64,000 nucleotides of DNA from Cristatella mucedo (Eukaryota > Bryozoa > Phylactolaemata > Cristatellidae): contig WPIO01000007.1 of assembly GCA_009760855.2 (NCBI GenBank), positions 9,003,001 through 9,067,000 of the forward strand, read 5' to 3'. A model generated the notes under the pieces. It was not told where the DNA came from. It saw nothing but the letters and a program-made list of their open reading frames with translations, and did not search any database. Numbering within the stretch: position 1 is the first letter of the stretch; every line of letters starts with the position of its first letter. Shown piece by piece: positions 35,875-48,220 of this stretch. The position numbers and the translations under genes are program-made.

Positions 35875-36500
35875 GATCTCCATCTGTAACTCCAGAAAGC
35901 CACAAGGACTAAGTGAGTATTTATATACTGGAGTCTACTAAAGCGCACTCGAAGCCTAAGTGGCTTTCGATACGAATTAGGTAGCCAAAGCATAGCTGTC
36001 AGGACAGCAGTTGAGGAAGTGAGTAGCATGGAAGTACCAGCTCCGGATGGCTGGAAAGGATGAGCCACAATCGGAAGCAGGAGTATATATGTCGTTGCAT
36101 TAGAATTGTAGATGTGAGTTCCACAGTCCAGGACATGCAGAGCAAATGTTTCTGTTGCCAGCAGTCCTTCAGCAAAGGAGACACACGGCTGAACCTCTGA
36201 AATTATTTGAAAAGCCTTTTAGCCATATTCATCACCAGCTGTACAAGCTTGATGGTTTTTCTCTGGTAACCCAGTCAAAACATAATTGAAGTAGTTCCAG
36301 CCCCGACAGAACCAAGAAGCTAGTTATATTTCTAGCAAGCTGCCGTGGTAGACAGTCCCTAATCTTGGACAAGGGGTGAACGTGATGGCTAGCCGCGGAA
36401 CCAGTCTTCTTAAGGAAACTTTCAAACTTGAGCAGTCATCAAAGAGACGCCTAAATTCCGAGCGCATAGCGACGGTCAAACAGCAGGCAGGCAGCTGTCT
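35875..36500 (-). mobile_element. LINE-2f fragment with RT end and tail
   Basis: The right part (36206-36490) matches 47910-48190 on the same strand and contains the SLLDYCN-type region. The left part carries the tail landmarks AACTCCAGAAAGCCACAAGG and CCTAAGTGGCTTTCGATACG. Stops interrupt the frame. It lies in intron 7, between exons 7 and 8. Confidence 0.6.
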
Positions 36501-36571
36501 TCAATGCACCAGAACATCCATGGGCGAGGTCGCACGAGGACAAACAGATGGAAGCTTTACGATGGCCGCAC

Positions 36572-36790
36572 CTGCTTCCATAAGGTGTCAGCGACTTGCA
36601 TTGAGGTGTCATCGAGCACTGTCTGAGGCTCCAGCCTGCTGTCGTACGGCGCCGTCCAGCAGCTGATGCCCAGCACCAGGCCGAGTCTCTCCAAGGCCCG
36701 GTTAAGCCCTCGCTGTACACTCATGGCATGCAACAACTCTTCAGTCTTCGTCTGGGAACCGATCGCATCGGCAAATGGACCAATGAAGAC
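36572..36790 (-). CDS. NOV-like gene, exon 7
   Basis: The acceptor is GTGACGCAG and the donor is AAGCAG|GTGCGG. The exon has 73 codons in phase 0 at both ends. LERLGLVLGISCWTAPYDS matches the LHEIGLSLGIxxW motif of NOV proteins. The donor sequence is weak, but the frame closes four codons later, at a TAA. Confidence 0.82.
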
Positions 36791-37155
36791 CTGCGTCACC
36801 GGAAGAAAAGAAAAACAGAAAAACTCGCTTAATTCAGTCAGGTGACAAAAGCCGAGAGAAGTCAGGCCAGAAAATAGGCAGTGGCCCTCTAGTGCTGCCA
36901 ACGTCCCATTACTAGCTACTTAAGCAGCATCAAGGTGAAAACGTATTGGCAGTGCATGAGCTTAGCCACAGCACCCTTCCGTCGGCATCCTCTAGCAGAA
37001 TGGAGACATGTATTACCAAGTGCATTACCGAGGAAGACTTTTCCAACAACGCACTGAGCTATTATATTACCAGTACAATGCCCGAGAGGAACAGTGGCAT
37101 ACACTGTGGACGTCGATGAATGCAACACATACTGGTGCAAAGCAGGAACAAATAT

Positions 37156-37310
37156 ATAATGTATTAGCTGATTTAACAGCCTCATTTGTATAGAAGTAAA
37201 AGAGCATTAACGGCTATCACCAATGCTTGCAGTTAGCAATAAAGGATCGCCCACTGCAGGATTCAAACCCACAACCTCGGTCGTGAAGAGCGAGCACCTT
37301 AAGTACATCC
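37156..37310 (-). repeat. SINE-1, tRNA-derived
   Basis: Plus-strand order ATTAGCTGATTTAACAGCCT, GGCTATCACCAATGCTTGCA and GGATTCAAACCCACAACCTC, as in the copy at 476-645. A further decayed piece follows at 37440-37560. Confidence 0.75.
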
Positions 37311-38089
37311 GAACACGTACATGCGTACATGCCTACACGATTCGTTTGGTCCTATTTGGACAATGTGTTGATTGTTATTAGATTTCAACAGTTGCATGAA
37401 GCCAGAAAAAGCTTTAACGAACTTGTGAGTTTGCAAAGAAAAAGGACAGCGCTTATCTCATTTATATAGCAGCAGAAGAACCGTATTGGCAACCACTCTC
37501 CCTTGCGGTAGGCAACAAAGTATGGCCTGCTGCAAGAGTCGAAGATACGACATGAGTCGCGAAGTTCGAGCAAATTAATAACGATTACAAGCTACCTCGG
37601 ATAAGTCACTATAAGTGCAGAAGTATCTACTCTGAGCCAAGGGCTAGCTTCACTGTGAAAATTTTTCAAGTGATGGCCAACTCCGGATGCAGCCACCTAG
37701 CAGGTCCATATTCCCGGGCACGAAAGAAAGAGCAACCCAAACATGCTTTCAGTAAAACTTCTATAGCCTTTGGCCTGTCGAACGAGTCTGTCGAACTCGA
37801 ACTAGGTTAATCTAAGCAAAACTCTTTCATGGCGGGCCCTCATCAGCAATGTCTAAGCAGATGCTCGACCACACTGTCTACACTTTCCGGTGAGACGGCT
37901 AGGAATTGGAAAACTACCTTTGTTAAAAAAAAGTATGGTGGCACCAACGCTACAAAAATTATGGTGGTACCAACGCTATACCTCTGAGAAACATAAGTTA
38001 GAATGCGCAACACGACAATGTGGCATTAATTCGGCAAGCCCGAATTTGGTCCGGCAGCTGCTATAAGGGGGAGGAGGCACCGAACTTAC

Positions 38090-38457
38090 TTGCCGTGCAA
38101 CGCGCTGTGCAATCTGTGGTGGCAGTAGCAAGATGGCAGTGAGAATGAAATCCGTCAAGGGGGCATACAGAGTGCCGTCGTCCAGTTGCTGAGATCTGTA
38201 GCTGCCAATGCTCTGCGAAGCCATTTCGGTGAGCTTCCGCTTAACACTCGATGCCAGCAGCAGTGACGGGAGCCCGGTGATTCCCTTGACGCAAGCGATG
38301 CCAGTCAAGTGGGCTGCAGCTCCACGACCATCAGCCTTGGCCACACAAGAGGCAAACGTGTTGACGTCGCACCTAGCCGCTGGTATTCTCAGCAGCCTGC
38401 CGTCGCCAGTAAGAATGACCCGCAATCCAAAGCTGGCTCCGTCACCAAAACTATTGC
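38090..38457 (-). CDS. NOV-like gene, exon 6
   Basis: The acceptor is GTTTTTAG and the donor is CGGCAA|GTAAGT. This is the longest internal exon (368 bp), phase 1 to phase 0. It contains LRVILTGDGRLLRI followed by VNTFASCV, equivalent to the LVTxDGKxIRID...SATVDSFL block of NOV. It ends in a hydrophobic stretch with ILTAILLLPPQIAQRVARQ. Confidence 0.88.
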
Positions 38458-38754
38458 CTAAAAACGTTTCACATTTTTCAGAAATGCCTACGGAGCTTTT
38501 TGAGGGTCACGGTGAAATCTGGACACGTGCCAGGCGAAACGCATAATGCTGACTGATGCAATGTGACTAAAATGCACTGTTCTACCATGCTCTGCTAGGC
38601 CATTATTGACAGCAAGATCCTGGAATGGCTGTAATCACAGTTGCAGGCTGCACCAGTGTAAGACCGGCACCCTTGCCGATTTAAGGCAGCAAACAAAAGT
38701 CTAACATTGATATAGATACATGTCCATCCTACTGCTAAGCAACACACTTCAGCA

Positions 38755-38805
38755 GCCTCATTTATATAGAGGCAGAACAGCCATAGCAGCCATCATTTTT
38801 AGGTT
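38755..38805 (-). repeat. SINE-1, 3' fragment
   Basis: CAGCAGCCTCATTTATATAG and GCAGAACAGCCATAGCAGCC match the SINE-1 3' end only. Confidence 0.5.
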
Positions 38806-38829
38806 CACTTCTGCTTCGGCCTACCTGTC

Positions 38830-39075
38830 TGAACTAATACCTTAGCAGGCTTCGGATCGTATCCATCTGAATCAAATCGTTCAGCAGTGCCTCTAACTAA
38901 CCTCAAATCCTTTGGAGACCGCCCAGCTCTCAAAGCCTTGAACTACGGCACTGCAGAATGACATCACGACACCCCTCTCCACTGACTTGTCACGACATCC
39001 CTTGACTTAACGACATTAAGAAAGAAACTAACAACCCACATGTTCCTTAAAACATTTGCACTGCCGATCGTATGG
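38830..39075 (+). mobile_element. Old LINE-1f fragment
   Basis: CCTCAAATCCTTTGGAGACC is an exact LINE-1f coding block. GCTCTCAAAGCCTTGAAC and GAAACTAACAACCCACATGT follow in the right order, with broken frames. Confidence 0.65.
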
Positions 39076-39079
39076 GCTG

Positions 39080-42000
39080 TCCTCAGCATGCTTATTAGCA
39101 CTTAAATTGAGCATGCTATCAAAAACCAATTGAAATGCTTCCTTTCCACGGTACACACAAATGCAAAAATATTTGGCTGGTATAGCCTTGATTACCTCGA
39201 CTGGCAACTTCTCTTTAACCCTCCTTCCTATTAAACCGGAGCCTGTTGACGGAAAATGGGGTGAGTTAGTTAGCGACAATATTCCGGCAATTAGACAAGA
39301 ACTCAGTAAACTCTTTGTACAATGAAGGTTTTGGCCAGAATTGAGCACCGAGAGACTACTGCTTCCTTAGCTCGGAAACAGAAACTCAGCCGGAACCACA
39401 AAGGATGCATGGAACCGAACATCGTTTATTTTACTAATGCCCAGCGTGCTAAAGGTTGACTACTTGTCCAGCCTCGCTAGGCACAAAATAATGGCACCGA
39501 ATGAGGCTGGACATTCGTATTGTCAAACTGCTACTATTCTATCAGTACCAACGAGTTCGGTCTCGTACAACGTAAGGAAGGTAGTGAAGATAAGGAGCCA
39601 CAGAGAACACTGCTCCAAACTCGGGCAGGCCAGTAGACTGAGTAGCACCTTGTGGCTTCCTTTGTTGCTCGTTTTTCTCGTTGTCTTCAATAGGTACGCT
39701 TATACTTTGCTTGCTGTGCTCTTGTTTTTGTTCCCAATTCGTTGCTGAGAAAATAAATTCGCCGGTCCACGGAAACCCCAGTTTGTATACGAAAATTAGT
39801 TTGCACTCGTGAAAAAAAATCATGGACAACTCTTACTTTGCTTTGGAAGGTAGGCCTGAGTGTCCTCTGACCTAGCTGGCGAGTCTGCCCCACTGGCTGA
39901 CCAGCTCTTAGTTAATGAAGTAAAATATGTATAGGAGAAAAAATGAAAATGTATTAAAAATTATATTTAATAATTTCCTACTAAACTAACTTTAATCTAG
40001 TTAAGTAAAATTTATTCATCATCACCGAATAGCAAATCAGCATTTAGTTGCCTGTACACTGTGCATTCCGTAGAGACATGCTAACCACCTTAAATTTCTA
40101 TGAACTAAATAATATACACGAATGTCCATTGCTTACCAAAGTCAGGCACGGTAAAGGTATGCCCATTCTTAACTATGATATTGCATGTTGGAGCTACATA
40201 TGCAAATTAGTAAATTATCTCATCTCCCTCTTTTTGACAAGAGGCTCGCCATTGGTGGACCATTCTACTAGCGCTATTAATATCACAACAGGTATCGTGT
40301 AAGCTTGCCGTCAGTGACAGTGACAGACTTACAACTACCCTAGCTTATCAGCTAATATGGTGTTTTGCTCATAAAACCAGCTCGCTTACTGTTAAAAGTG
40401 GTCACCAGCATCTGTTTATATTTACCTTATATAAACACATTTCGATTTGTCTTTCTAGCTTAAGATTAAGGAGTTTGGGTGTACTTGCTAAGGGGTTGTG
40501 AGTTGTTTTTGGGTTTGCATTTTGGGGTCTAGTGGTTTGATTTTGCAGGTGAGATTACTGGTCCCTTAAGACCCGATTACCAATGCGTCATCAGCAGCCG
40601 TGTCTAGGTGTTCAATGTCTAGCTGCCGGTGCGCAGGAGTTGGCAGGTGTATAGATGCTGACCTACCCATCGAACACTAATATCTAGTGACAGAAGAGCT
40701 GTGAAAATGATATATATTCATAATCGCACAATTGTATGTTGGATCAATAAAGGTCTGAGTGTCGTAGGGATCCATTAATTTATTATAAAACTCTTAACAA
40801 TATAAAAGAACCCAGGCAGAAAAAAACAAGAGCTTAAAATGGAAGAACACTAAATCACTGTAACGTTAAATATAACATGCGATTGTATGTGCATCCATCA
40901 TTATATCTAAAGACGAGCCTGCCTAAATGGCTTACATAAGGAACTGGGCAAAAGTGTTGCAAATAGACGATGGCACTTATATACATGTGCCAGCCCTAGA
41001 ATGAACTCGGGTAACAAAAACCAAGTGCCCATTTGCATCGGGACCATACCATGATCGCGAAATGAAAGCAGACATGAAATTACAAAAAAGAAAATACTGC
41101 GAATTCAGGTTTAGTTTACGGAAAATGAAATCGGGGTTCACTTAAATATTGCATAACTCTTGTTTGCTTTAACATGAATTTAAGATCTCATTATCCTGGA
41201 GATCCATAATGCCAGTGACAATTTCCTGAATCACAGTGAAGTGAAAATGACTGCAGATATTCCAGACACCACCTAGCTTTTCCTAAAGTAGTAAATGGGT
41301 CGCATGCATCACGTGCATATTTTTTATCTAACGTCTCTGCAATTTTATCTTTCATGTTCCTAGCTAACTCTAGCAAAGGTCTGCAAGTCGATTGAAGTCG
41401 CACACCTGTTGATTCCTCTTTCATATTCTGACATGTCGGACAGCAAAGCACTGGAAAGCTCTCGACTTGTGTTTAACGTGCTCAAAAAAATCCAGTACAG
41501 ACGACGATCTTTTAGATCTCTACTAGTACAGACGGAGATATCTGATCTTCAAGCTCATTACTGCCTACAGAAATATCAGCCAAGACGAAATACTTACAAA
41601 TGATAGAAGCCACTATTTACGAACATACCTTGCTAATATAGGTGATGGATTGTAGTACATGATACCCTTGAGAATGGTCGGCCCTTAGACAGACCTATCT
41701 TTCCAAGACTGTAATGATGTGAGCACAAAAGTGGCATTAGCAGGAAAGTAAGGTAGCTTCACTTGCAACATCTCAAAATTAACACACAATTTAACAAAGT
41801 GCAAAATGCCACTTTCATTCTCTTATTTGACTGCTTTCCATCCATAGCAACGCTACCCATACGTGGTATGTCGGGAACTCGATTGTCTTGAATTAAAGAC
41901 GAGTGTCGTCCCTATTAAATATGTCTTTTGTTTCATAGCCATCGCATACTTAGAAGCCAGACTCTCCTTCCAGTCCAACATAACGATACCATTAACTTTG

Positions 42001-42240
42001 CCGTTCTCACAACATAGTTTCAAAAACGTAGCCATGCTATGTCTTTTCATGAAGCACACAAGCCAGACATTTGATGAAATAAAGGATTATACTTTTAGCT
42101 CATCGGTAAGCTGTGATGCATACTTTCGAATGAGAGGACCAATCACTAAAATGTGTCTGCAGGGCGATCCTGCCGTTGAACCACACCCATACTGGGGTAT
42201 GGGCATTTTGTTTACCTAAATATTACAAGTTCCCATTAGC
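39080..42240. other. Intron 5: no gene recognised
   Basis: AT-rich sequence. A minus-strand frame at 41191-41451 with LLELARNMKDKIAETLDKKY looks protein-like but I cannot assign it; it could belong to the transposase remnant at 42.4 kb, which has the same orientation. Confidence 0.4.
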
Positions 42241-42299
42241 AGAGAGCTTAAGGCATGAGCAAGCAGCAGCAGACAGCATAAGAACATATTTCTTCAAAT

Positions 42300-42530
42300 T
42301 AATAGCTATGTAACACGAAGATACTTCTAGTTCCACTTGCCTGGCTTCTCGACTTTTTGCCTAGGAAAATCAGCAGTGATCTTTGGCTATTAGCCACCTG
42401 ATACCCTTTCCCACCCCAAACTCACTAGTTATTTCCGCTAAAGTTCTTCCAGCATATACCATCCTTATTATATCTATCTTGTGGCTTAAGGTAAGCTCTT
42501 TTCGTCTCGATGAGTAAGCAAAGGGCTTGA
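42300..42530 (-). pseudogene. Pogo/Tigger-like transposase N-terminus, decayed
   Basis: SSRRKELTLSHKIDIIRMVY, AGRTLAEITSEFGVGK has the CENP-B N-terminal helix-turn-helix pattern of pogo/Tigger transposases (RKxLTLxxKxxII...GxxxxxIxxxFGVGK). After GVGK a one-base shift restores a QVANSQRSLLIFLGKKS-like continuation. No DDE catalytic part was found. Confidence 0.55.
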
Positions 42531-43262
42531 CTAAGCTTGTAGACACCTCGGCTAGTTCACATTGAGTACAAAGCCGCCGAAAGAAGGACTCCACGGCTGC
42601 AACGTCTGTAATGTACTTGAAACTGATGAAATAAAATGAATATATTCTCTCATGCATCTGGCGCCGACCTGCTTCGGACTTCCAACCAGCATTGAGTCAC
42701 ATAACTCAGCTAACAGCCCCACCCCTACCCAGCTTCTACCACCTTTTGCGACTTCCAGCCTTTCCCTTACGGGATCAGTTAGAACCAGATGGTGCTCCCA
42801 GTACTGTTCTAAAGACAAGCAGCAGTTCGGATCCGAGCAACTTTCACTTCTATGGCTATTTCATTATTAAGCTGCAGCCGATACAGCCGTTTCTTAATGC
42901 CGACACCACCGGCTGAATCAGAGGCGTACATGTACCTCAGTCGGTGCTTGGTGAGCAGGAGGGCTGATCGGCCGGGCAGACTGCCGGTCACACACAAAGG
43001 GCCTATGGATAGTTAACGTGTGTCTCAGGGCCCAAACAGCCCTGGTGCTGGCACCACGTGGACAGGTGGCATATGGATACAGGCGATTACGGCAGCTTTT
43101 GTCGGGCCGGCAGAGAGTGGCACTTTTGGTCCGGTGACGCATTTACACAGGTGGATCACAGAGCAGGTTTGACTATATAATGCTTAATCACACTACAGAT
43201 AGCCTGATCTTGCACAGCAATGCTGGACCTATCAAGGATTAGGCTTGCACTGATTATCTCAC

Positions 43263-43453
43263 CATCTTGCTGCACTTCTTTGTGGTTTTCCATAATAAAC
43301 TTGGTTAGATCACCAAACTTCTCATAAAAAACAATTTTCCACTGCGTCCAGCTGCTGACATCCTCCAGAAGAGGTGTATTTACAATACACTGCAGTGCAG
43401 CACGACGATCGTGGCTAACTGCAACATTGGAGGCATCATCTTGAACGTTGGCT
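43263..43453 (-). CDS. NOV-like gene, exon 5
   Basis: The acceptor is TTTGTAG and the donor is GATG|GTGAGA (phase 1). Residues CIVNTPLLEDVSSWTQWKI and FYEKFGDLTKFI match the PLLEDLxxWSxWxxVF...GSLxEWL segment of the NOV family. The split glycine codon G|GC is completed by exon 6. Confidence 0.85.
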
Positions 43454-43574
43454 CTACAAAGAATGAAACTATTGTAAGCAGTGGTACATTTCCAACATAG
43501 CTCATTTTAGTAACATTACATTCGACCTGTCTAATACTGTACGATGGAAACTAAAGACCGAATTATTCTTACAG

Positions 43575-43765
43575 ACGAACACACATGTGTGTCTCTGTCT
43601 CGGTCTCTCTGTCTCTGTCTCTTTGTCTCTGTCTCTGTCTGTCTGTCTGTCTCTTTCTCTTCATCCTGCCATCTTTCTATCCATCTGTCAGTCTATCCTA
43701 CAGCTATTCATCTCTCCAATCTCTTTATACCATCTCTTTCTCTCTCTCTCTCTCCCCTTCCCCTT
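43575..43765 (+). repeat. (TCTG/TC)n low-complexity tract
   Basis: Runs of TCTGTCTCTGTCTC followed by CTCTCTCTCTCTCC in intron 4 or 5, next to the exon 5 acceptor. Its open frames are artefacts. Confidence 0.85.
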
Positions 43766-43890
43766 TGTTTTTAAAGTCGCGAGCATTGATTTGCAGTGAA
43801 TTGGCATGGCACGTGCATGTACCATGCTGTGAATGCGTCAAAGCAAGGACTAGTAAGAATGCTCAGTTGTCGGGCCCAGATCCCACCTAC

Positions 43891-44087
43891 CTTATGCATG
43901 CCTCTTCAAACAGGAGGGGTTGCTCCGTGCTGCCACTGCCGCTGGGTTGGCCAGCCTGGCTAAGCAGAGACGCCATCGAAGAAGCACCTAGCTCTTGCAA
44001 GGTGGTGAAGCCAAACTGAGCCAATAAACCAGTCGACAGCTCATATTGCTCGGCCTGAACGACAGCCATTTGCACAGCATCACACGA
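43891..44087 (-). CDS. NOV-like gene, exon 4
   Basis: The acceptor is GATCAGGCAG and the donor is AAG|GTAGGT. The exon is 197 bp, phase 0 to phase 2. It encodes an amphipathic stretch (ELSTGLLAQFGFTTLQELG) and then a Ser/Gly-rich linker. It was chosen because it bridges exons 3 and 5 exactly in phase and is the only open frame there with good sites. Confidence 0.72.
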
Positions 44088-44464
44088 CTGCCTGATCACA
44101 CAGACACAGCCCTATCCCGGCGGCCGCTGCAGCGGCATACATAGTGATTCACAGCTACTCTGTGCAGCAGGCTCAAGGATCCAATGATACTAATAACCTG
44201 TCGCGAGTTAAATAGCATCCGCTCATTATTACCGTGCTGAAAGGACCAGTTCTTCCCACAATGCTGCAGTGATGCCTAATGAATGCTAGCGCTTGTTTTT
44301 TCCGATCCCACAATCCACTGCCAGTGTCTGATGATAAAAAAAGGCTTACTCCCCCGTCTTCAAAATCCTACAATGAACAGTACTGCCATAGGGACTGCAG
44401 TAGCACGTGTGCTTGCTCACAAACAAACGTGCAGCAGTACAATTAGATTAGCAGATAATCATAC

Positions 44465-44631
44465 CTTGGCATAACGACACAAAAACGCAATAAACGATCC
44501 ATGGCCACAATCAACAAAATCCTTGACCTGTAAAGCTTGCTTCGTCTGTTCCTCGAAGACCTTTAGTGCCTCAAGCGAAATGAGCTCAACCTTTCGGCGT
44601 GCCAGACTTCTTTTGACTGTATCAAAAACCT
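44465..44631 (-). CDS. NOV-like gene, exon 3 (after a missing link)
   Basis: The acceptor is TTCTTTCAG and the donor is AAG|GTATGA. The exon starts with two bases of a split codon and ends in phase 0. The translation contains VFDTVKRSLARRKVELISL and then VKDFVDCGHGSFIAFLCRY, which corresponds to the FxxLGHGDFLxFLEK-like segment of NOV proteins. The required incoming phase (1) differs from the outgoing phase of exon 2 (2). Confidence 0.8.
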
Positions 44632-45295
44632 CTGAAAGAAGGATTCAAATAAAGCTAGCAGATTTGTCCTTGCATGTGATAGGCAGCTGACTGAACTACA
44701 ACCTAGACTAAAGTTGTCAGCTCAGACAGCAAGCAGTGCAACTGAGGCAGATGGGCTACAGGATGGCAGAAGCAGTGTGGGACTGCATCGTTTACTCTTT
44801 GTTGTAGCCATTGGCTTGACACCACATTCCGAGCTATAATATATAATAGTCAATGATAGTGAGGATTGCAGTCAGCCAAATAAGCTCATCTGGTGACCCT
44901 TGCAAGACTCTACTTACTCCCGAGAATCGCCTAACAATATAATCATGAATAGACAGGTACAGTTGCTCTGAGACTACAATCCAGATTCTAGGAGCTGCAC
45001 ACAAGTGAACCCAAGGTTTCATCTGGGTCCCTCGCTCTCCTAACAGTCACATTTCCAACATTCCTGCAGTCATGGTCGTCCATTGCTTTATTCAGATACC
45101 TCCATTTCGAGGTTGAACAACTTGCTTACTCAAAGCTTGCACAATGCCGATCACTGATGTTCCCTTGTTGTTGAACCGGGCATTTCATTTTCAGCCATAC
45201 TTAGTTGCTACTCATGACTTCCTAGCAATAAAGCCATGGCAGCAGATTTGAACCTGCATGCTGCAAACCACCTAATAACCAGATGCTGCCCATAT

Positions 45296-45345
45296 GTGTG
45301 CATGCACGTGTGCGTGCGTGCGCGTGTGTTGTGTGTGTGTGCTCG
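45296..45345 (+). repeat. (GT/GC)n microsatellite
   Basis: Alternating GTGTGCGTGCGTGCGCGTGT and GTGTGTGTG, a purine-pyrimidine alternation able to adopt Z-DNA. Confidence 0.85.
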
Positions 45346-46269
45346 CCTATTCGTGATGATTTGTTTGATTATACAGCAGAGTAAAGGCCAGAAAAGACGT
45401 TTTGACGAGTAGTTTCTCTTGAAGGATGGTACAAGTTTTCTCTACCCATCGCGCATTATACATTAACTTCCTTGATCCCTTGACTGTCATTATATATGCC
45501 ATCAGTGACCGACATGCATCACTGCAGAGGTCCTTTTGAGGCTCCACAAACTAGCAGTGGGTATCATTAGGAAGAGGCACAGTGCCTTTACGATGTACGG
45601 GCCAATCTCCAGGTCTAGGCCGAATGGGCTGCTCAAACAAATGCTCAACCCCAGAGTCCTTGGCCACCAGACCAGCAACATACTGCTAAGCTCTGTTGCA
45701 GCTACTCCTGTACAGTAACCGACTTTCCACATTCGAAATGGTTCTGCTCATCGGCATGCATCTGTTCCAATCAGTATGTCTGCTTCGATCCACTCTGTCC
45801 ACCTCCAACCATCCGCCCTCTGTCGTTTCCAGCTGATTCTCTCCTTCCCTGTCTAGCCGAGTCCCAATTTGTAATGGACCTAATGGCAAATGAGGGTGTA
45901 GCCAAGAATTTATAAAGAGAAGCCAACCTTTAAAGGAGAAGGCTGGACTTAACCTTGCTAGAGCCAGCCAAGCATGGCCGGTGCCATGCATCCTGCGAGG
46001 CGTCCATTCTGTAACTGCTTTTTTTCCCTAAAAAGGGTATCTCAACATCAGGCTCATGGATCTCCACTAGCCCTGCTTTAATGATGCCGGGTAATCCCCA
46101 GTAGTATTACACAATGGCAGAGGCTGGTGAACTTAGCCTATGCCTGGTGGTTCCAGCTAATCAGGTGCTGGATACTTAATAGCAGTCCCGAGTAAAGACG
46201 GAACCTCCTGGTCGTTGGTGGCGCTATAAATTGTTTAGTGCAAAAAATATGCTTAACATAAGAAATATA

Positions 46270-46293
46270 AGAGAGAGAGAGAGAGAGAGAGAA
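46270..46293 (+). repeat. (GA)n microsatellite
   Basis: Pure GA run of about 11 units in intron 2. Confidence 0.9.
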
Positions 46294-46528
46294 TACACAG
46301 TCGAATTAAGAGTCAAATTGAAAAGTATTCGAAAGGCCACCAACCGATTGAAGCAGGAAGAGCAGGCATAGCTGAAGTGAGATGCAAGCATTTCAAGCCT
46401 AGTGGTAACCACCGGCAAGTATCAAAGTGGTAGGAGCTGTGTGGCTTAAACGTCAAGACAGGCACAGGTTATCATCTACACAGCAGCTATGAATGCTCTG
46501 TCGTTGCCGTGCTCTTAACTGAGCTTGC

Positions 46529-47405
46529 TTGAAGCAAGAATCAGCTCGAAATCTAGGTGTCATATTCCAAAGCGACCTCTCGTTAGACGACCATATCAGC
46601 TCCACAGTCAAATCTGCCTATTTTCAGCTTAACAGCATTGCTAAATATCGGACTTGTTTAGATAAGGATACCACGTCTAAGTTGGTCCATGCATTCGTGA
46701 CATCCCGTCTCGACTTCTGCAACTCACTGCTTACTGACCTACCAGCATGTGCGATCAGGCGATTGCAGCTGGTGCAAATCTCCGCAGCTAGGCTTGTCTG
46801 TCGTGAGCGTCGCAGTTGCCACATTACTCCACTTCTCGCCGACCTGCACTGGCTACCAGTCAAGCAACGGATTGACTTCAAGGTTTTGTCGCTCACTTTT
46901 AGGTCCCTTCATTCTATGGCTCCAGCCTATCTCTCCGACATACTCCCCCATCAGGCCAAGCGTCGTACCACCTGCTTTTCGGAATCCAACAGTCTAGAAA
47001 CACCTCGTACAAACCTTAAATCCTTTGGAGACCGTGCATTTAATTCGTACGTTCCCAAAGCCTGGAACTCTCTCCCGACCTGCGTCAGAACATCCCCTGA
47101 CCTGACCACATTTAAAAGGAACTTAAAAACACACCTACTTAGGACAGCATTTAGTGGGTCCCTGTGATTCGTCCTTGATGTGCTTATGCATGCTGACACT
47201 GTGCATGCTGCCACTAACCACATTTGCATGCTGACCCTGTGCATGTCACCCCTAACCATGTTACTCATTTTGTTTGTTTATCAAGCATGATATTACTCAC
47301 CATTCAATTGCATTTCTCTTTGCAGCAAATGTAAAGCACCTAGAGAGAGATTGATTTCTCTGAGGGCGCTTTATCAAGTGTGTTATTATTATTATTAATA
47401 TTATT
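46529..47405 (+). mobile_element. LINE-1f 3' fragment, best preserved reading frame
   Basis: An open frame to 47167 covers the reverse-transcriptase end: NLGVIFQSDLSLDDHISS, LDFCNSLLTDLPACAIRRLQ, HITPLLADLHWLPVKQRIDF and PKAWNSLPTCVRTSPD. The 3' untranslated region (CATGCTGACACTGTGCATGC), hairpin and TTATTATTATTAAT tail follow. It is about 90% like the copy at 17.8 kb. Confidence 0.88.
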
Positions 47406-47719
47406 AAGAATGCAATCTTCAGCTGAGTAGCATTAGCACACAGCTGTGTCTCATTAAATGTGGATTGATGCCGAGAACAATAGCTACCACTACCTGCATC
47501 TTAGTAGGCTACAGAGAATGTGATTGAGCTGCTTTATCAGAATACAAACGAATAGGTTTCGTCACTACATCTAGTAAAGTGGCTCGTAGTTAAATACTTT
47601 AAAGGACTGTGTTGAAAGATCGGTTGCTAATACTATACCTCTAAGCCTGCAGCTGATAACGTTTACTTGCTTAAGATTGACCAGTGTTTTTAAAGACTGC
47701 GACCGAGTGCTAAGACAGG

Positions 47720-48205
47720 CACAAGTCATAATTGCTCAGCAGATGAGATATTTGCAGAGATCTTATCCATAGCTTGGAGCAAGAATGGAATCATCAGCTG
47801 AATGGCTGGATTTGAGCCAAGCTGTTGCTTGCCTTGTGGGTCAGCGTGAAAACTTTGCTCTGAATCCAGTGATTAACCGGTAGCCATCCTAGCTGTTTTA
47901 GCAAAGGAGGTGCATGGCCAAACCTCTGGGATTAATAAACTAGCCTTGCAGCCGTATTCATAGCAAGCTGCAGTGGTCTAGTGGCTTTTTCGGTAGCCTA
48001 GCCAAAAGGAAATTACAATAATCCAGCAGAGACAGAACTAAGGAGCTATTTAAATTTTTTGCAAGCCATCGTGGAAAACAGTTCCTAATCTTGGATAGGG
48101 ATCGGGTGATGGTTAGCTGTGGAAGCAGTCTTCTGAATGAAGCTTTTAAAATTTAGGCAGTTGTTGAAAATAAGCCTAAATTTCGAGTACACGGTGATAG
48201 TCGCA
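47720..48205 (-). mobile_element. LINE-2f reverse-transcriptase fragment
   Basis: The minus-strand sequence encodes pieces such as VLSLLDYCNFLLARLP with stops nearby. It matches 36206-36490. It abuts the 3' limit of the LINE at 48221-50315. Confidence 0.55.
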
Positions 48206-48220
48206 CAACAGCATCACCTA

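Noticed and set aside
43544-44019. Cys/Leu/Ser-rich plus-strand frame
   Set aside because: It is driven by the TCTG/TC tract, and its right part overlaps exon 4 of the minus-strand gene in another frame.
45347-45735. Minus-strand frames ELSSMLLVWWPRTLGLS and LCSDACRSLMAYIMTVKG
   Set aside because: I considered these as the missing exon or a transposon remnant, but found neither a family pattern nor a suitable splice-site pair.
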